Of a stretch of 64,000 nt of DNA, positions 1 through 8,134 are shown one piece after another. The translations under genes and the position numbers were made by a program. The DNA lies in NCBI RefSeq assembly GCF_011769985.2, contig NZ_CP039734.2:2604001-2668000 (forward strand). Direction: 5' to 3'. Position 1 is the first letter of the stretch. Each line of letters begins with the position of its first letter. The notes beneath the pieces are model-generated. The model had not been told where the DNA came from. It made no database searches and was given only the letters and a program-made list of their open reading frames with translations. Origin of the DNA: Sulfurospirillum diekertiae. GTDB taxonomy: Bacteria; Campylobacterota; Campylobacteria; Campylobacterales; Sulfurospirillaceae.

Positions 1-2599
1 TGAGTGGAAGGATGAATTGCAAGCGCTCCATAGCACTCTCTAGGTACTCGCTCTCCCCCGCCCAACCGATGTAAAAGCCTGTTGGAAGCTCCACGCTCTC
101 TTTGAGGATTTTGCTCGCTTCCTCTTTATAGGTTTTAGACGAAAAGCCCTCTTTCATGGTAATGTAGATGTAGTTGACTTTCTTGCCCATTTCGGACTTC
201 AGCTCACTTGCCCCCACATCATAACTAAGATCTACAAAATGTCCAAGGCGTTGAAATCCATACGGTGTTTTGATGGTGAGTTCACTGATGGCACTCAGGT
301 CTTTACGACTCTCCTCTTCCAACCTTAGTGTGATGGCATAACGCTCAATGCCTTGGTAAAGGGTAGTCACTTTTGAGCCGCCGATGGCACTGTCCACAAA
401 GTTTAGAACATCATCTTTACTCAACCCATACGCGGCGATATTTTCAGGTTTGAGTGTCATATTGAGGTAGTAGCCACTGTTCGCTTTGTCCGCAAAAACA
501 CTTTTGGTTCCCTCATAGTTGGCAAGCACACTGGCAATTTTGTTCGCACTATCTTCTAGCGCTTGGTCATTGTCGCCATACAGTTTGATGCCAAGCGGTG
601 TACGAATGCCAGTAATAAGCATGTCGATACGTCCGCGAATCGGGTATGTCCACGAGTTGACAAGCCCCGTCATTTGAAGCTGTTCGTTCATCTCATCTCT
701 CAGCTTCTCATACGTCATACCCTCTCTCCACTGTTCTTTGGGCCCCAGCTGTATGATGGTTTCTATCATCGAAAGTGGAGCGGGGTCTGTTGCACTCTCT
801 GCGCGCCCTGCTTTGGCAAAGGTGCTTTCCACTTCGGGAAAACTCTTGATGATCTCATTGCTTTTTTGCGCGTATTCCTTAGCGAGTTCGATGTTAATGC
901 CAAAAGGAGTGACGGGCATATACATAAACGTCTGCTCATTCAGAGGTGGCATAAACTCCCAACGCTGTTTCGTAAAGGTATGATACCCCAACACCAAAAA
1001 GCCGATAAAAGCAACTATGGCGATATACCAAAAACGCATATGCAGTTTCAAAAGTGGCGCATAAACCCAGATAAAAAAGCGGTTGAGCGGATTTTTATGT
1101 TCTTCAAGAATTTTGCCTTTGACAAAATAAAGCATCAAAAGCGGAACCAGTGTGATGGAAAGCACCGCGCCAATGAGCATTGCAAAGGTTTTGGTGTACG
1201 CCAACGGCTTAAAGAGCGCACCCTCTTGCCCACTGAGCGTAAAGATAGGTAGAAAACTAACCACGATCAGCAACAGTGCAAAAAAGATCGGGCGTCCGAC
1301 TTGTTTGGATGAAGCAATGATGATGGCTTTGCGCTCTTCCTCGCTTTTAGGCTCTCCGTGCGAAAGCTTTTTATGCACGTTTTCGATCATCACGATACAC
1401 GCATCGACCATCGCACCAATGGCAATGGCAATGCCGCCCAAACTCATGATGTTCGACTCCAACCCAAAAAGCTTCATCGCCAAAAAGGTCAAAGCGATGG
1501 TAAGAGGTAGAACGATAATGACGACTAAAGCGCTTCTAAAATGAAGCAAAAAGAGCATCACAACGGCTAAAACAACGATGCTCTCTTCAAAAAGAGCGCG
1601 CTTAAGGTTGTTGATCGCTTTGGTGATGAGATCGCTCCTATCGTAGGTTGTGACCACTTCCACATCGTTTACATGTAACGATGCCAGCTTCTCTTTGACC
1701 GCTTGAATAACCTTGTACGCATTTTCTTTGTAGCGCACCACGACAACACCGCCAACGACTTCACCCTCACCGTTCAGCTCTGCCATACCACTACGATACG
1801 TTGGCACGATACGAGCATCTGCAATGTCGGAGAGTTTCAGAGGAATGCCATTCACCGTTTTGATGGTGATGCCTGCTATCTCGTCCAAAGAGCGCGCAAA
1901 CCCTCTGGCTTGAACGATCTGCTCAAACCCATTTTCAAGCACGACTCGACCGCCGAGGTCATTGTTGTTTTTGGAAAGTGCATTCATCAGATCATCGATG
2001 CTGAGATCATATTTGTAGAGTGCATCTTGGTGCAATGTGATCTCATAGTCTTTGACATACCCACCCACACTGGCAACCTCACTGACCCCTTCAACACCCA
2101 AAAGGGCGTAACGGTAGAGGTAGTCTTGAATACTTCGAAGCTCCTCAAGACTGCGATTGTGAGACTTAAGTGCATACTCAAACGCCCAGCCAATGCCCGT
2201 GGCATCAGGTCCAAGCTTGATGGTCGCACTTTTAGGCGCGTTTTTAGAGACATTTTGAATGACTTCATTCACCCGATCCCTCGCCCAGTAAAGGTCAGTA
2301 CCTTCTTCAAAAATGATGTAAACGATGGCGTTTTCATACGACGTAAACGCACGCACCGTTTTGGTTTTGGCTGTCGCTAGAAGGGCATTGGTCAGCTCAT
2401 AAATGATCTGATCTTCGATGATTTTGGGTGACTGACCCAAATACTTGACATTGACGATGACTTGCGGTGGCGTAAGATCAGGCAAAGCGTCCAGTGGTGT
2501 CTGTCTGATCGCCCAGTACGACAAAAATGCACCAATGAGCAAAGCGATAAGAAGGAGTGCTTTGTTTTTGACACTCTTTTCAATGATGCTCTCGATCAT
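1..2599 (-). CDS. cusA: Heavy-metal efflux RND pump, inner-membrane subunit (CusA/CzcA-like), partial
   Basis: Proton-driven inner-membrane pump of a tripartite heavy-metal exporter. The frame is open from ATG at 2599 to the window edge (about 866 residues), so the C-terminus is missing. The N-terminus has a hydrophobic helix (ALLLLIALLIGAFLSYW), and near residue 396 there is GAMVDACIVMIEN, the charged TM4 motif of the HME-RND subfamily. Porter-domain sequence follows. The start overlaps the stop of the CusB-like gene (ATGA), so the two are translationally coupled. Family assignment is firm; the metal (copper/silver rather than cobalt/zinc/cadmium) is inferred from the small Met-rich protein encoded first in the operon. 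Confidence 0.93.
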   Translation of the reverse strand, partial: MIESIIEKSVKNKALLLIALLIGAFLSYWAIRQTPLDALPDLTPPQVIVNVKYLGQSPKIIEDQIIYELTNALLATAKTKTVRAFTSYENAIVYIIFEEGTDLYWARDRVNEVIQNVSKNAPKSATIKLGPDATGIGWAFEYALKSHNRSLEELRSIQDYLYRYALLGVEGVSEVASVGGYVKDYEITLHQDALYKYDLSIDDLMNALSKNNNDLGGRVVLENGFEQIVQARGFARSLDEIAGITIKTVNGIPLKLSDIADARIVPTYRSGMAELNGEGEVVGGVVVVRYKENAYKVIQAVKEKLASLHVNDVEVVTTYDRSDLITKAINNLKRALFEESIVVLAVVMLFLLHFRSALVVIIVLPLTIALTFLAMKLFGLESNIMSLGGIAIAIGAMVDACIVMIENVHKKLSHGEPKSEEERKAIIIASSKQVGRPIFFALLLIVVSFLPIFTLSGQEGALFKPLAYTKTFAMLIGAVLSITLVPLLMLYFVKGKILEEHKNPLNRFFIWVYAPLLKLHMRFWYIAIVAFIGFLVLGYHTFTKQRWEFMPPLNEQTFMYMPVTPFGINIELAKEYAQKSNEIIKSFPEVESTFAKAGRAESATDPAPLSMIETIIQLGPKEQWREGMTYEKLRDEMNEQLQMTGLVNSWTYPIRGRIDMLITGIRTPLGIKLYGDNDQALEDSANKIASVLANYEGTKSVFADKANSGYYLNMTLKPENIAAYGLSKDDVLNFVDSAIGGSKVTTLYQGIERYAITLRLEEESRKDLSAISELTIKTPYGFQRLGHFVDLSYDVGASELKSEMGKKVNYIYITMKEGFSSKTYKEEASKILKESVELPTGFYIGWAGESEYLESAMERLQFILPL

Positions 2600-3582
2600 T
2601 GCATTGCCCCGCCATTGTTTTGAGCATCGGCATCAAACATAAAGAGCGCGTTTGAGACAACCACATCGCCCTCTTTTAGCCCTGAGATAATCTCAAAAGT
2701 GTCATTATTAAGGCGTTTGGCTTCAATCTCTCTTGGCTCATACTCGCCCTCAAATTCACCTTTGACAAACACGCTCGTCTTCGCACCCTTTGTCATCACC
2801 GCACTTTTTGGAAGCGCTAAATACTCACGCTTGGCTGTCCCAAATCTCGCTTTGGCAAAGGCGTTTTCGTAGATTTCAAGGTCTTTATTGTCAATGACCA
2901 AGCGCACATCCACACTTTTTGTTTGCGGGTCAACTTTGGGGTAGATAAAGTCGATTTTGGCTTTGTAAGGCTTTGAATTCATATCAAAAAAGATGTCGGC
3001 ACTTTGCGCACGTTTAACAAAATCAAGGTCTTTTTCATACACTTTGACGATAAGCCATAAGTTCGTGTAGTCACTGATCTCGTAGAGTTTCATCCCTTTG
3101 GGAACGAACGCACCTTGGTTGACTGCTTTTTGGGTTACGATGCCACTGTAGGGCGAAACAATGGTGATGCTTTCAGGTACATTTTTATCTGCGATGATCT
3201 TCTGGATGGTCTTCTCATCGACCCCTAAAAGTTTGAGCTTTTGCGTGATGCTCTGCACCATGCTGTCACTTTTAATGCGTAATGCGTTGATGAGTTCTAG
3301 TTCAGCAGTATAAATCTCTTGCGAGTAAAGCTTAGCGAGTGGTTCACCTTTTTTAACACTCGTAAAACTTTTGTTCACGTAAAGCGTTTCGATAAACGCG
3401 TCATAACGCAAGCTTACCTCTTTGACACTCTCTTCATTCGCTTTGGTGTAACCGTAAAACTCTTTGGCAGAGCCTTCCAACACTTTTTTCACTTCAATGG
3501 TTTTGACATTGAAAATCTGCTTGGCATCAAGCTGAGCGCCTAAAAGTAGGAGTGCTCCTAAAATGAGATGGGTGACTTTCAT
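2596..3582 (-). CDS. cusB: RND efflux periplasmic adaptor (CusB/HlyD family)
   Basis: Periplasmic membrane-fusion protein of 328 residues linking the CusA-like pump to the TolC-like channel. It has an N-terminal signal peptide (hydrophobic LILGALLLLGAQ, then DAKQ), an alpha-hairpin rich in Glu/Leu around residues 90-130, a lipoyl-like segment (SPYSGIVTQKAVNQGAFVPKG) and a C-terminal region typical of efflux adaptors (PKSAVMTKGAKTSVFVKG, ISGLKEGDVVVSNALF). The start overlaps the channel gene's stop by 4 bp and the stop overlaps the pump start by 4 bp, so all three are coupled. It is shorter than E. coli CusB and I see no Met-rich N-terminal metal-binding stretch. Confidence 0.92.
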   Translation of the reverse strand: MKVTHLILGALLLLGAQLDAKQIFNVKTIEVKKVLEGSAKEFYGYTKANEESVKEVSLRYDAFIETLYVNKSFTSVKKGEPLAKLYSQEIYTAELELINALRIKSDSMVQSITQKLKLLGVDEKTIQKIIADKNVPESITIVSPYSGIVTQKAVNQGAFVPKGMKLYEISDYTNLWLIVKVYEKDLDFVKRAQSADIFFDMNSKPYKAKIDFIYPKVDPQTKSVDVRLVIDNKDLEIYENAFAKARFGTAKREYLALPKSAVMTKGAKTSVFVKGEFEGEYEPREIEAKRLNNDTFEIISGLKEGDVVVSNALFMFDADAQNNGGAMQ

Positions 3583-4763
3583 AGCTCGACTCCTAAAAGG
3601 GTGTAGATTTTGATGATAGACTCGTTATACGCAAACGTGTTAGCGTTGATCTGCTTTTGTGCTTCAATGATTTGCGTAAGTACATTGAGAAGGCTTAAGA
3701 GCGCGTCATTTTGAGACAGAGCCGTGCTTTGGAGCACTTCGTACATCTTCTCATTTTCATGTAATACCTCTTTTGCCAAAGAGATTTTGTCGTACTGCAA
3801 CTCTTTGTTGAGAAGCTCGTCTCTTAGCTCAAACTGCAAGCTTTTATGCACCGACTGCACACTTTGTTCAGACGAGGCATGGGTGAGTGTGGCTTTTTGG
3901 ATAGAGGCATTTTCTTTGCCATAAATCGGAAGCGGTACAGAAACGCCTAAAAAGGCATAATCATCTCTTCCTTGTCTTCGATTGTAGCCAAGCGTTACCG
4001 TGACATCGGGTGTTTTATTCGCTTTTTCATAACGTAAATTGAGCAGCTCTTTTTGGCTAATCATTATTTGGGTTTGAAGCTTCGGCGATTTTTCCAAAAG
4101 CTTCTCTTCATCACTGAGCGTGTAGGGCAATAGTCCATCATGTGTGCTCATCTCAGGCATATGCGCTACGATAATGCTCTCTAATTTTCGCTCTATAGAA
4201 GCTTTGTCACGAAGCAGTGTTTTTTTCTCGATGGCTAGATTTTTTTGCAAAATCGTATTGTTCAGGGTATCGACATAGTGCGCGCTGGTGGTGTTGTAAG
4301 CAAGGTGGGCGTTTTTAAGGTCTTCCAACACTTTTTCATACTTCATTACCAAAGCAAGGTCTTGATTGATGCGGATGTAACTTTGCTCCAACACACCAAT
4401 TTCTTGTTGCATCTCTAATTTTTTGGTTTTAAGTTCCAGCTTTTTAATCGCCAAATCTTGCAAAGCAATCGACTCTTTAATGTCCAGTTTTCCACCCGTT
4501 GGAATTTTTTGAGAAAGGGAAATCGCCTCATTTTGGGCGTCTTTATCTCTTGTGAGAGGCTCATTTAAAAAGATGTCGTTGACCCCAAGAGAGAGCATAG
4601 GGTTTTCCCAAATCTTGCTTATATCAACCTCTTTTTCAAGTGCGCTCACTTCAGCTTCAAGTGCCTTTAACTCATAGTTATGCTCATACGCTAAAGAGGT
4701 CAACTCGCTTTGCGCCAAAGCGTAGCCCGAAAGGGCTACGAGCATGAAAATGACGCGTTTCAT
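3579..4763 (-). CDS. Outer-membrane efflux channel, TolC/CusC family
   Basis: Outer-membrane channel of 394 residues for the metal exporter. An N-terminal signal peptide (MKRVIFMLVALSGYALAQ) is followed by two long coiled-coil rich halves with the usual outer-membrane efflux protein (OEP) repeats; the PVPLPIYGKENA-type segment near residue 285 (read as VSVPLPIYGKENASIQKA) marks the turn into the second half. It starts exactly where the FixH-like gene ends (one-base overlap, TAATG type) and overlaps cusB by 4 bp. It could be called cusC, but TolC-family members are too similar to assign a metal from sequence alone. Confidence 0.9.
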   Translation of the reverse strand: MKRVIFMLVALSGYALAQSELTSLAYEHNYELKALEAEVSALEKEVDISKIWENPMLSLGVNDIFLNEPLTRDKDAQNEAISLSQKIPTGGKLDIKESIALQDLAIKKLELKTKKLEMQQEIGVLEQSYIRINQDLALVMKYEKVLEDLKNAHLAYNTTSAHYVDTLNNTILQKNLAIEKKTLLRDKASIERKLESIIVAHMPEMSTHDGLLPYTLSDEEKLLEKSPKLQTQIMISQKELLNLRYEKANKTPDVTVTLGYNRRQGRDDYAFLGVSVPLPIYGKENASIQKATLTHASSEQSVQSVHKSLQFELRDELLNKELQYDKISLAKEVLHENEKMYEVLQSTALSQNDALLSLLNVLTQIIEAQKQINANTFAYNESIIKIYTLLGVEL

Positions 4764-5149
4764 TAGAGATTTACGCTTGATTTTAAGCGTTGTTTTTTGC
4801 CATCACTGGTTTCGATGACGATGTTAAGCTGCCAAGTCCCGTTCATTGAAAACGTAACATGCGCCATATACGCGCCATTTACAAACATCGCCTCAGAGCT
4901 TTGCTCCATCGCTGGCATTCCCGGCATCGCTGGCATTGAAGCCGTGACGCTGACTTTCGCATCTTTGATCTCTTTGCCATTCTCTTTGACTTTGATGTTG
5001 ATCATGTTCATGCCCTGAGAGAGTGGCTTCTCACTGCTATACTCAACTTCTAATGGCCCCGCCATTCCTTTTTTAGACAACGCCTCAGCGGCAAAAGCAC
5101 CGCTTAGTCCCAACATCACCGCAAAAATCGCAACCAACAGCTTTTTCAT
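4763..5149 (-). CDS. FixH/YtkA-like periplasmic protein, first gene of metal-efflux operon
   Basis: Secreted protein of 128 residues. The signal peptide (MKKLLVAIFAVMLGLSGAFA-AEA) precedes a small beta-sandwich like the FixH/YtkA domain: it has KVSVTASMPAMPGMPAM, then a stretch ending GTWQLNIVIETSDGK. The repeated Met-Pro motif MPAMPGMPAM could bind Cu(I), which suggests a periplasmic metal-binding or chaperone role analogous to CusF; that is inference. It leads the operon, separated by one base from the channel gene. A good ribosome site (AAGGAG) lies just upstream in the sense of the minus strand (plus 5154-5160). Confidence 0.75.
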   Translation of the reverse strand: MKKLLVAIFAVMLGLSGAFAAEALSKKGMAGPLEVEYSSEKPLSQGMNMINIKVKENGKEIKDAKVSVTASMPAMPGMPAMEQSSEAMFVNGAYMAHVTFSMNGTWQLNIVIETSDGKKQRLKSSVNL

Positions 5150-5191
5150 CTGTACTCCTTGTAAAGTTATGCAAGCAGTATAGAGGGCGTA

Positions 5192-5210
5192 TGTGGAATA
5201 TTTGTGGAAT
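5192..5210 (-). promoter_or_regulatory. Direct-repeat operator candidate upstream of the metal-efflux operon
   Basis: TGTGGAAT occurs at 5192-5199 and again at 5203-5210, an exact 8-base direct repeat with an 11-bp period, followed by a partial third GGAAT. It sits 43-61 bp upstream of the first gene of the minus-strand efflux operon and also upstream of the plus-strand HATPase gene. Direct repeats about one helical turn apart are the usual binding pattern of OmpR/PhoB-type response regulators. The regulator is not identified. Confidence 0.4.
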
Positions 5211-5228
5211 GGAATATTATTAGCTTTT

Positions 5229-5234
5229 TATAAT
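5229..5234 (+). promoter_or_regulatory. -10 box (TATAAT) for the HATPase gene
   Basis: Perfect TATAAT, 43 bp upstream of the ATG at 5278, in an AT-rich stretch. No convincing -35 is visible, which is usual for sigma-70 promoters in Campylobacterota. A second, weaker candidate (TAAAAT) lies slightly downstream. Confidence 0.45.
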
Positions 5235-5277
5235 GTTTCTTGGTAAAATGTGATTAAACTATTCGTACGAGGAATTA

Positions 5278-6159
5278 ATGCCAAATTACCGATACAATGG
5301 AACATTAGAGCTCAAGTTCTCAAATATTCAAGATCAAATAGACTTTTTTTCAGAATTAGGTTTTTCAGATATGGATAGTGATATTTCATGGTCTGATCCT
5401 ATTGGCACTGTTATGTTAAAAGCTCATGCAGAAGCACATGAAATTACTATTGATGCTATCCCTTGTAATAGCTATATGAGAAACATGCTTACATTGGGTA
5501 TTGATTATATCCCTACAAAACCTACTTACACTCCTATTGTCCAAATCAAAGGTCGTCACCAAACAGAGTACATCAGAGATTCTCTCACATCGACAATAAT
5601 GAAGAATTTTTCTGCCCTTACAGAATCTTTTCAAATTGATTTACGAAGATACCTCAACTATATGTTTAGTGAATTGTTAAACAATGTGTCTGATCATTCG
5701 TTTAGCGATATTGGTGGTTTTGCTATGGCACAATATTATGAAACTCATAGAAAAGTGCAGTTTGCTATTGCTGATAAGGGATGTGGTTTTTTAGCCAACA
5801 TTCAAGCCAAATTTCCAGAGATTCAAACTGAAGAAGATGCTATTTTAAAAGCAATGCAAAAAGCTGTAACAGCTTCAAAGAATTACGTTTACGGACAAAC
5901 AAGAAATGCTGGCTTCGGACTATTTGCACTTGAAACTATTTTGAAGTATTCTAATGGAAATCTTATTATTATTTCAAACGATACGATGCTAAAAATGGAT
6001 AGTAGCAATAAAACTATTCACAAATTACCAGTATCTTGGAATGGTGTTGTTGTAGCATTCGAATTTTTTGAAGAAAATACAAATTATAACTTTGAACAAA
6101 TTCAACGTATTTGGGGAGCCGTTGAAGAAGGAGAAGAGGAAGATGATTTCTTCCTCTAA
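5278..6159 (+). CDS. HATPase_c-domain ATP-binding protein of unknown role
   Basis: A cytoplasmic 293-residue protein with a GHKL-type ATPase fold in its second half: N box ELLNNVSDHS (residues 132-141), G1 box IADKGCGF (164-171) and G2 box NAGFGLF (210-216). There is no histidine-kinase H box, no receiver and no membrane segment. The first ~110 residues match nothing I recognise. The C-terminal tail is very acidic (EEGEEEDDFFL). The start has a good ribosome site (GAGGA, six bases upstream). It converges with, and ends 7 bp from, a STAS-like DUF4325 gene. The pairing resembles anti-sigma kinase/STAS antagonist modules; function is otherwise unknown. Confidence 0.8.
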   Translation: MPNYRYNGTLELKFSNIQDQIDFFSELGFSDMDSDISWSDPIGTVMLKAHAEAHEITIDAIPCNSYMRNMLTLGIDYIPTKPTYTPIVQIKGRHQTEYIRDSLTSTIMKNFSALTESFQIDLRRYLNYMFSELLNNVSDHSFSDIGGFAMAQYYETHRKVQFAIADKGCGFLANIQAKFPEIQTEEDAILKAMQKAVTASKNYVYGQTRNAGFGLFALETILKYSNGNLIIISNDTMLKMDSSNKTIHKLPVSWNGVVVAFEFFEENTNYNFEQIQRIWGAVEEGEEEDDFFL

Positions 6160-6165
6160 AAAGCA

Positions 6166-6462
6166 TTATGCAGAAATTTTTCTACTTTCTCTTATCACGA
6201 GATTCAATAAAGATTTAATTTCTGCCGTTGCATTATTGAGCATAAGTTTATTTTTAATTAAATCAACGCCGTATGCTCTTACAAGAATTCCAACAATCTC
6301 ATCTGCAAACGAATGAGATACGCCAGTCATACCGACAAAGTCAAGTGTTACTTTGTCACCTTTTTCTAAATTTGTTTTAAGAGCTTCCCTAATTTTGACA
6401 CCACTGTCTCGTGAGCCAGCATAGTCAAAACCACCAATTTCATTTCTTACATTGATGACCAT
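6166..6462 (-). CDS. STAS-like (DUF4325) domain protein
   Basis: A 98-residue single-domain protein matching the STAS-like DUF4325 family: N-terminal VRNEIGGFDYAGSRDSG, then a central strand KVTLDFVGMTGVSHSFADEIVGIL, the characteristic segment with a conserved D-x-x-G-x-x-x-x-S-x-x-D core. It has no signal or membrane segment. It converges with the HATPase gene (7-bp gap). STAS domains with GHKL kinases form partner-switching regulators; whether this pair does so is inference. The start has a strong site (AAAGGAG, plus 6469-6475) and its own -10 box further upstream. Confidence 0.75.
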   Translation of the reverse strand: MVINVRNEIGGFDYAGSRDSGVKIREALKTNLEKGDKVTLDFVGMTGVSHSFADEIVGILVRAYGVDLIKNKLMLNNATAEIKSLLNLVIRESRKISA

Positions 6463-6488
6463 AATAGCTCCTTTCGTTATAAAAATTC

Positions 6489-6545
6489 AACACCTTTTAA
6501 GGTGTGCACGGCGGATTATAACACAATATTTCAACCAACTAGTTG
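6489..6545 (-). promoter_or_regulatory. Promoter region of the STAS-like gene with two small dyads
   Basis: Reading the minus strand, TATAAT (plus 6515-6520) is a good -10 box. Downstream of it, ACACCTT/AAGGTGT (around plus 6491-6506) forms a short hairpin in the 5' leader. Upstream lies the perfect 10-bp palindrome CAACTAGTTG (6536-6545). Either dyad could be an operator, and the hairpin could instead end transcripts arriving from the adjacent region. No regulator is identified. Confidence 0.35.
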
Positions 6546-6602
6546 AAAATAAAACAATACAATAATCCCATTTAACAACATAGCCTCACTTTAAACTTTC
6601 TC

Positions 6603-7847
6603 TCACAATTTCAACTTACGAAGCGGTTGGGGTTCATTCCAAAGGTAGCCTTGAAAGTAGTCGATACCCTGTTCTTGGCATGCTTCGTATATCTCAAAGT
6701 CGGAGACAAACTCAGCGACGGTTTCCATGCCTACTTTTTTGGCAAACGTCACAATAGCTTCGACTACGGCGCGATGTGTTGCATTTTTGGTGATATTTCG
6801 GATCAAAGAGCCATCGATTTTAATGTAATCCGCTTGCAATTTTGCCACGTATTCGAAGTTAGAATACCCCGTTCCAAAATCATCAATCGCGATTTTGACT
6901 CCTTGTTGTTTGAGTGTCGTTAAAAACGCAACCACCTCGGGGTGATTTTCAATGTGCTCACTCTCCACCAACTCTATTGTCAAGCGAGATCCCACCGAGT
7001 AGGCATACATCTTTTCTATAATGAAATTTGCCGTCTCTTGATCTAAAATGTCACTCAGCGTTAGATTGACCGAGAATTCCGCTTCTTTATCGGCAAAAAA
7101 GGCAAACGATTTTTCGATCACCACTTTGGTGATGCTGTTGTACAAATTGGCGCGTTTGGCTTGTTCTAGAAAATGATACGGCGAAATAACACCACCATTG
7201 GTACTTTTCATACGCACCAAACACTCAAACTTTTTGACTTTCCCACCTTGAATGCCTTGCGCATAGACTTCAAAGCGGTCTTTCAGCAGTGCTTGTCGTA
7301 TGGCTTTCTGCCACTCCAAATCGGCCCTCGCATTGCTTGCGTTGGGGCGGCACAACGGCACACTTTCAGAGTCATAAATCACCATATCTTTTCCAATGCG
7401 TTTGGCTTGTTTGATCGCAAATTCGGCATTGAGAAAAAGATCAACATAGTCGATGGCAACACCCATGCGAATCGCTACGTAAATTTTCTCTTCTTCAATC
7501 TCAATCGGCGAATAACCAAAATACCACATACACGCATTGATAGCTTGTATAAACGCCTCTTTGCCGACCTCTTTTCCTGCAAGAACAGCAAAATTATCAC
7601 CCCCTAAGTGGAAAACAACCGAATGAGGAAAACGCTTTTGCAAACGCTGTGAGATGATTTTTAAAATCTCATCGCCAATGGCATAGCCAAAAACATGGTT
7701 AAAATTCCAAAAGCCGTTGACGTTTAAAAGGGCAAGTTTGTTGGCATTGGAATGCTTCAAAGTATTGAGAAATCGCTGTCTATCGGGCAGTTCCGTTATG
7801 GGGCTAATGCGCCCGTAGGTTAATTCATATTTTATTTCTTTTTTCAT
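6603..7847 (-). CDS. Cyclic-di-GMP phosphodiesterase: degenerate GGDEF plus EAL
   Basis: A 414-residue cytoplasmic protein with a GGDEF-like domain (residues ~12-165) and an EAL domain (~175-410). The GGDEF signature reads GGDNF (82-86), so cyclase activity is unlikely. The EAL domain keeps the catalytic set: ExLxR as ECLVR (208-212), the Asn in SVNLT, the Glu in IELVE, DDFGTGYS (322-329), Lys in IKIDG and Glu in AEFV. It is therefore probably an active phosphodiesterase, with the N-terminal half acting as a nucleotide sensor. There is no transmembrane segment. It appears monocistronic; start at MKKEIKYEL. Confidence 0.88.
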   Translation of the reverse strand: MKKEIKYELTYGRISPITELPDRQRFLNTLKHSNANKLALLNVNGFWNFNHVFGYAIGDEILKIISQRLQKRFPHSVVFHLGGDNFAVLAGKEVGKEAFIQAINACMWYFGYSPIEIEEEKIYVAIRMGVAIDYVDLFLNAEFAIKQAKRIGKDMVIYDSESVPLCRPNASNARADLEWQKAIRQALLKDRFEVYAQGIQGGKVKKFECLVRMKSTNGGVISPYHFLEQAKRANLYNSITKVVIEKSFAFFADKEAEFSVNLTLSDILDQETANFIIEKMYAYSVGSRLTIELVESEHIENHPEVVAFLTTLKQQGVKIAIDDFGTGYSNFEYVAKLQADYIKIDGSLIRNITKNATHRAVVEAIVTFAKKVGMETVAEFVSDFEIYEACQEQGIDYFQGYLWNEPQPLRKLKL

Positions 7848-7982
7848 AGGTTCTATCTCTTAACTGTAAAAATGAGTCTGTACCGTTTGGGCTTATTGTA
7901 AGATCAAACGAACGAATTTTAAAAGGTTTTTGTGAAATTCTTAGGATATTAGCAGCAACGCATGAGGCATAAAACAGGTGTT

Positions 7983-8024
7983 GTTCTTCCATGAAATGGG
8001 GCATGGTAAAATGTCATGGAGAAC
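7983..8024. repeat. Imperfect inverted repeat in the gap before the two-component genes
   Basis: GTTCTTCCATGA (7983-7994) is complementary to TCATGGAGAAC (8014-8024) with one bulged base; the loop is 19 nt and contains CATGG half-sites. It lies in the 285-bp gap 7848-8132 between divergent genes, in which I otherwise see only AT-rich sequence. It could be an RNA hairpin or a protein site. Confidence 0.35.
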
Positions 8025-8128
8025 TCCTTGTTTTAAAATTGGTAAAATCATAGCACAAAGGTATTTTTATGTCAACTATATCTCCTTTTTTTATAATGTA
8101 TGGTTTTTACGTTGCAAAAATTTTAGTG

Positions 8129-8134
8129 TATAAT
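8129..8134 (+). promoter_or_regulatory. -10 box directly before the response-regulator gene
   Basis: TATAAT at 8129-8134 is the only good -10 box upstream. Its expected start point would be about 8141-8142, which coincides with the ATG at 8142. If it is used, the message is leaderless and begins at MKILLLEDD. Confidence 0.4.

Noticed and set aside
563..2380. Plus-strand open frames opposite cusA
   Set aside because: The minus strand encodes an uninterrupted RND pump with all family motifs; the plus-strand frames are shadows.
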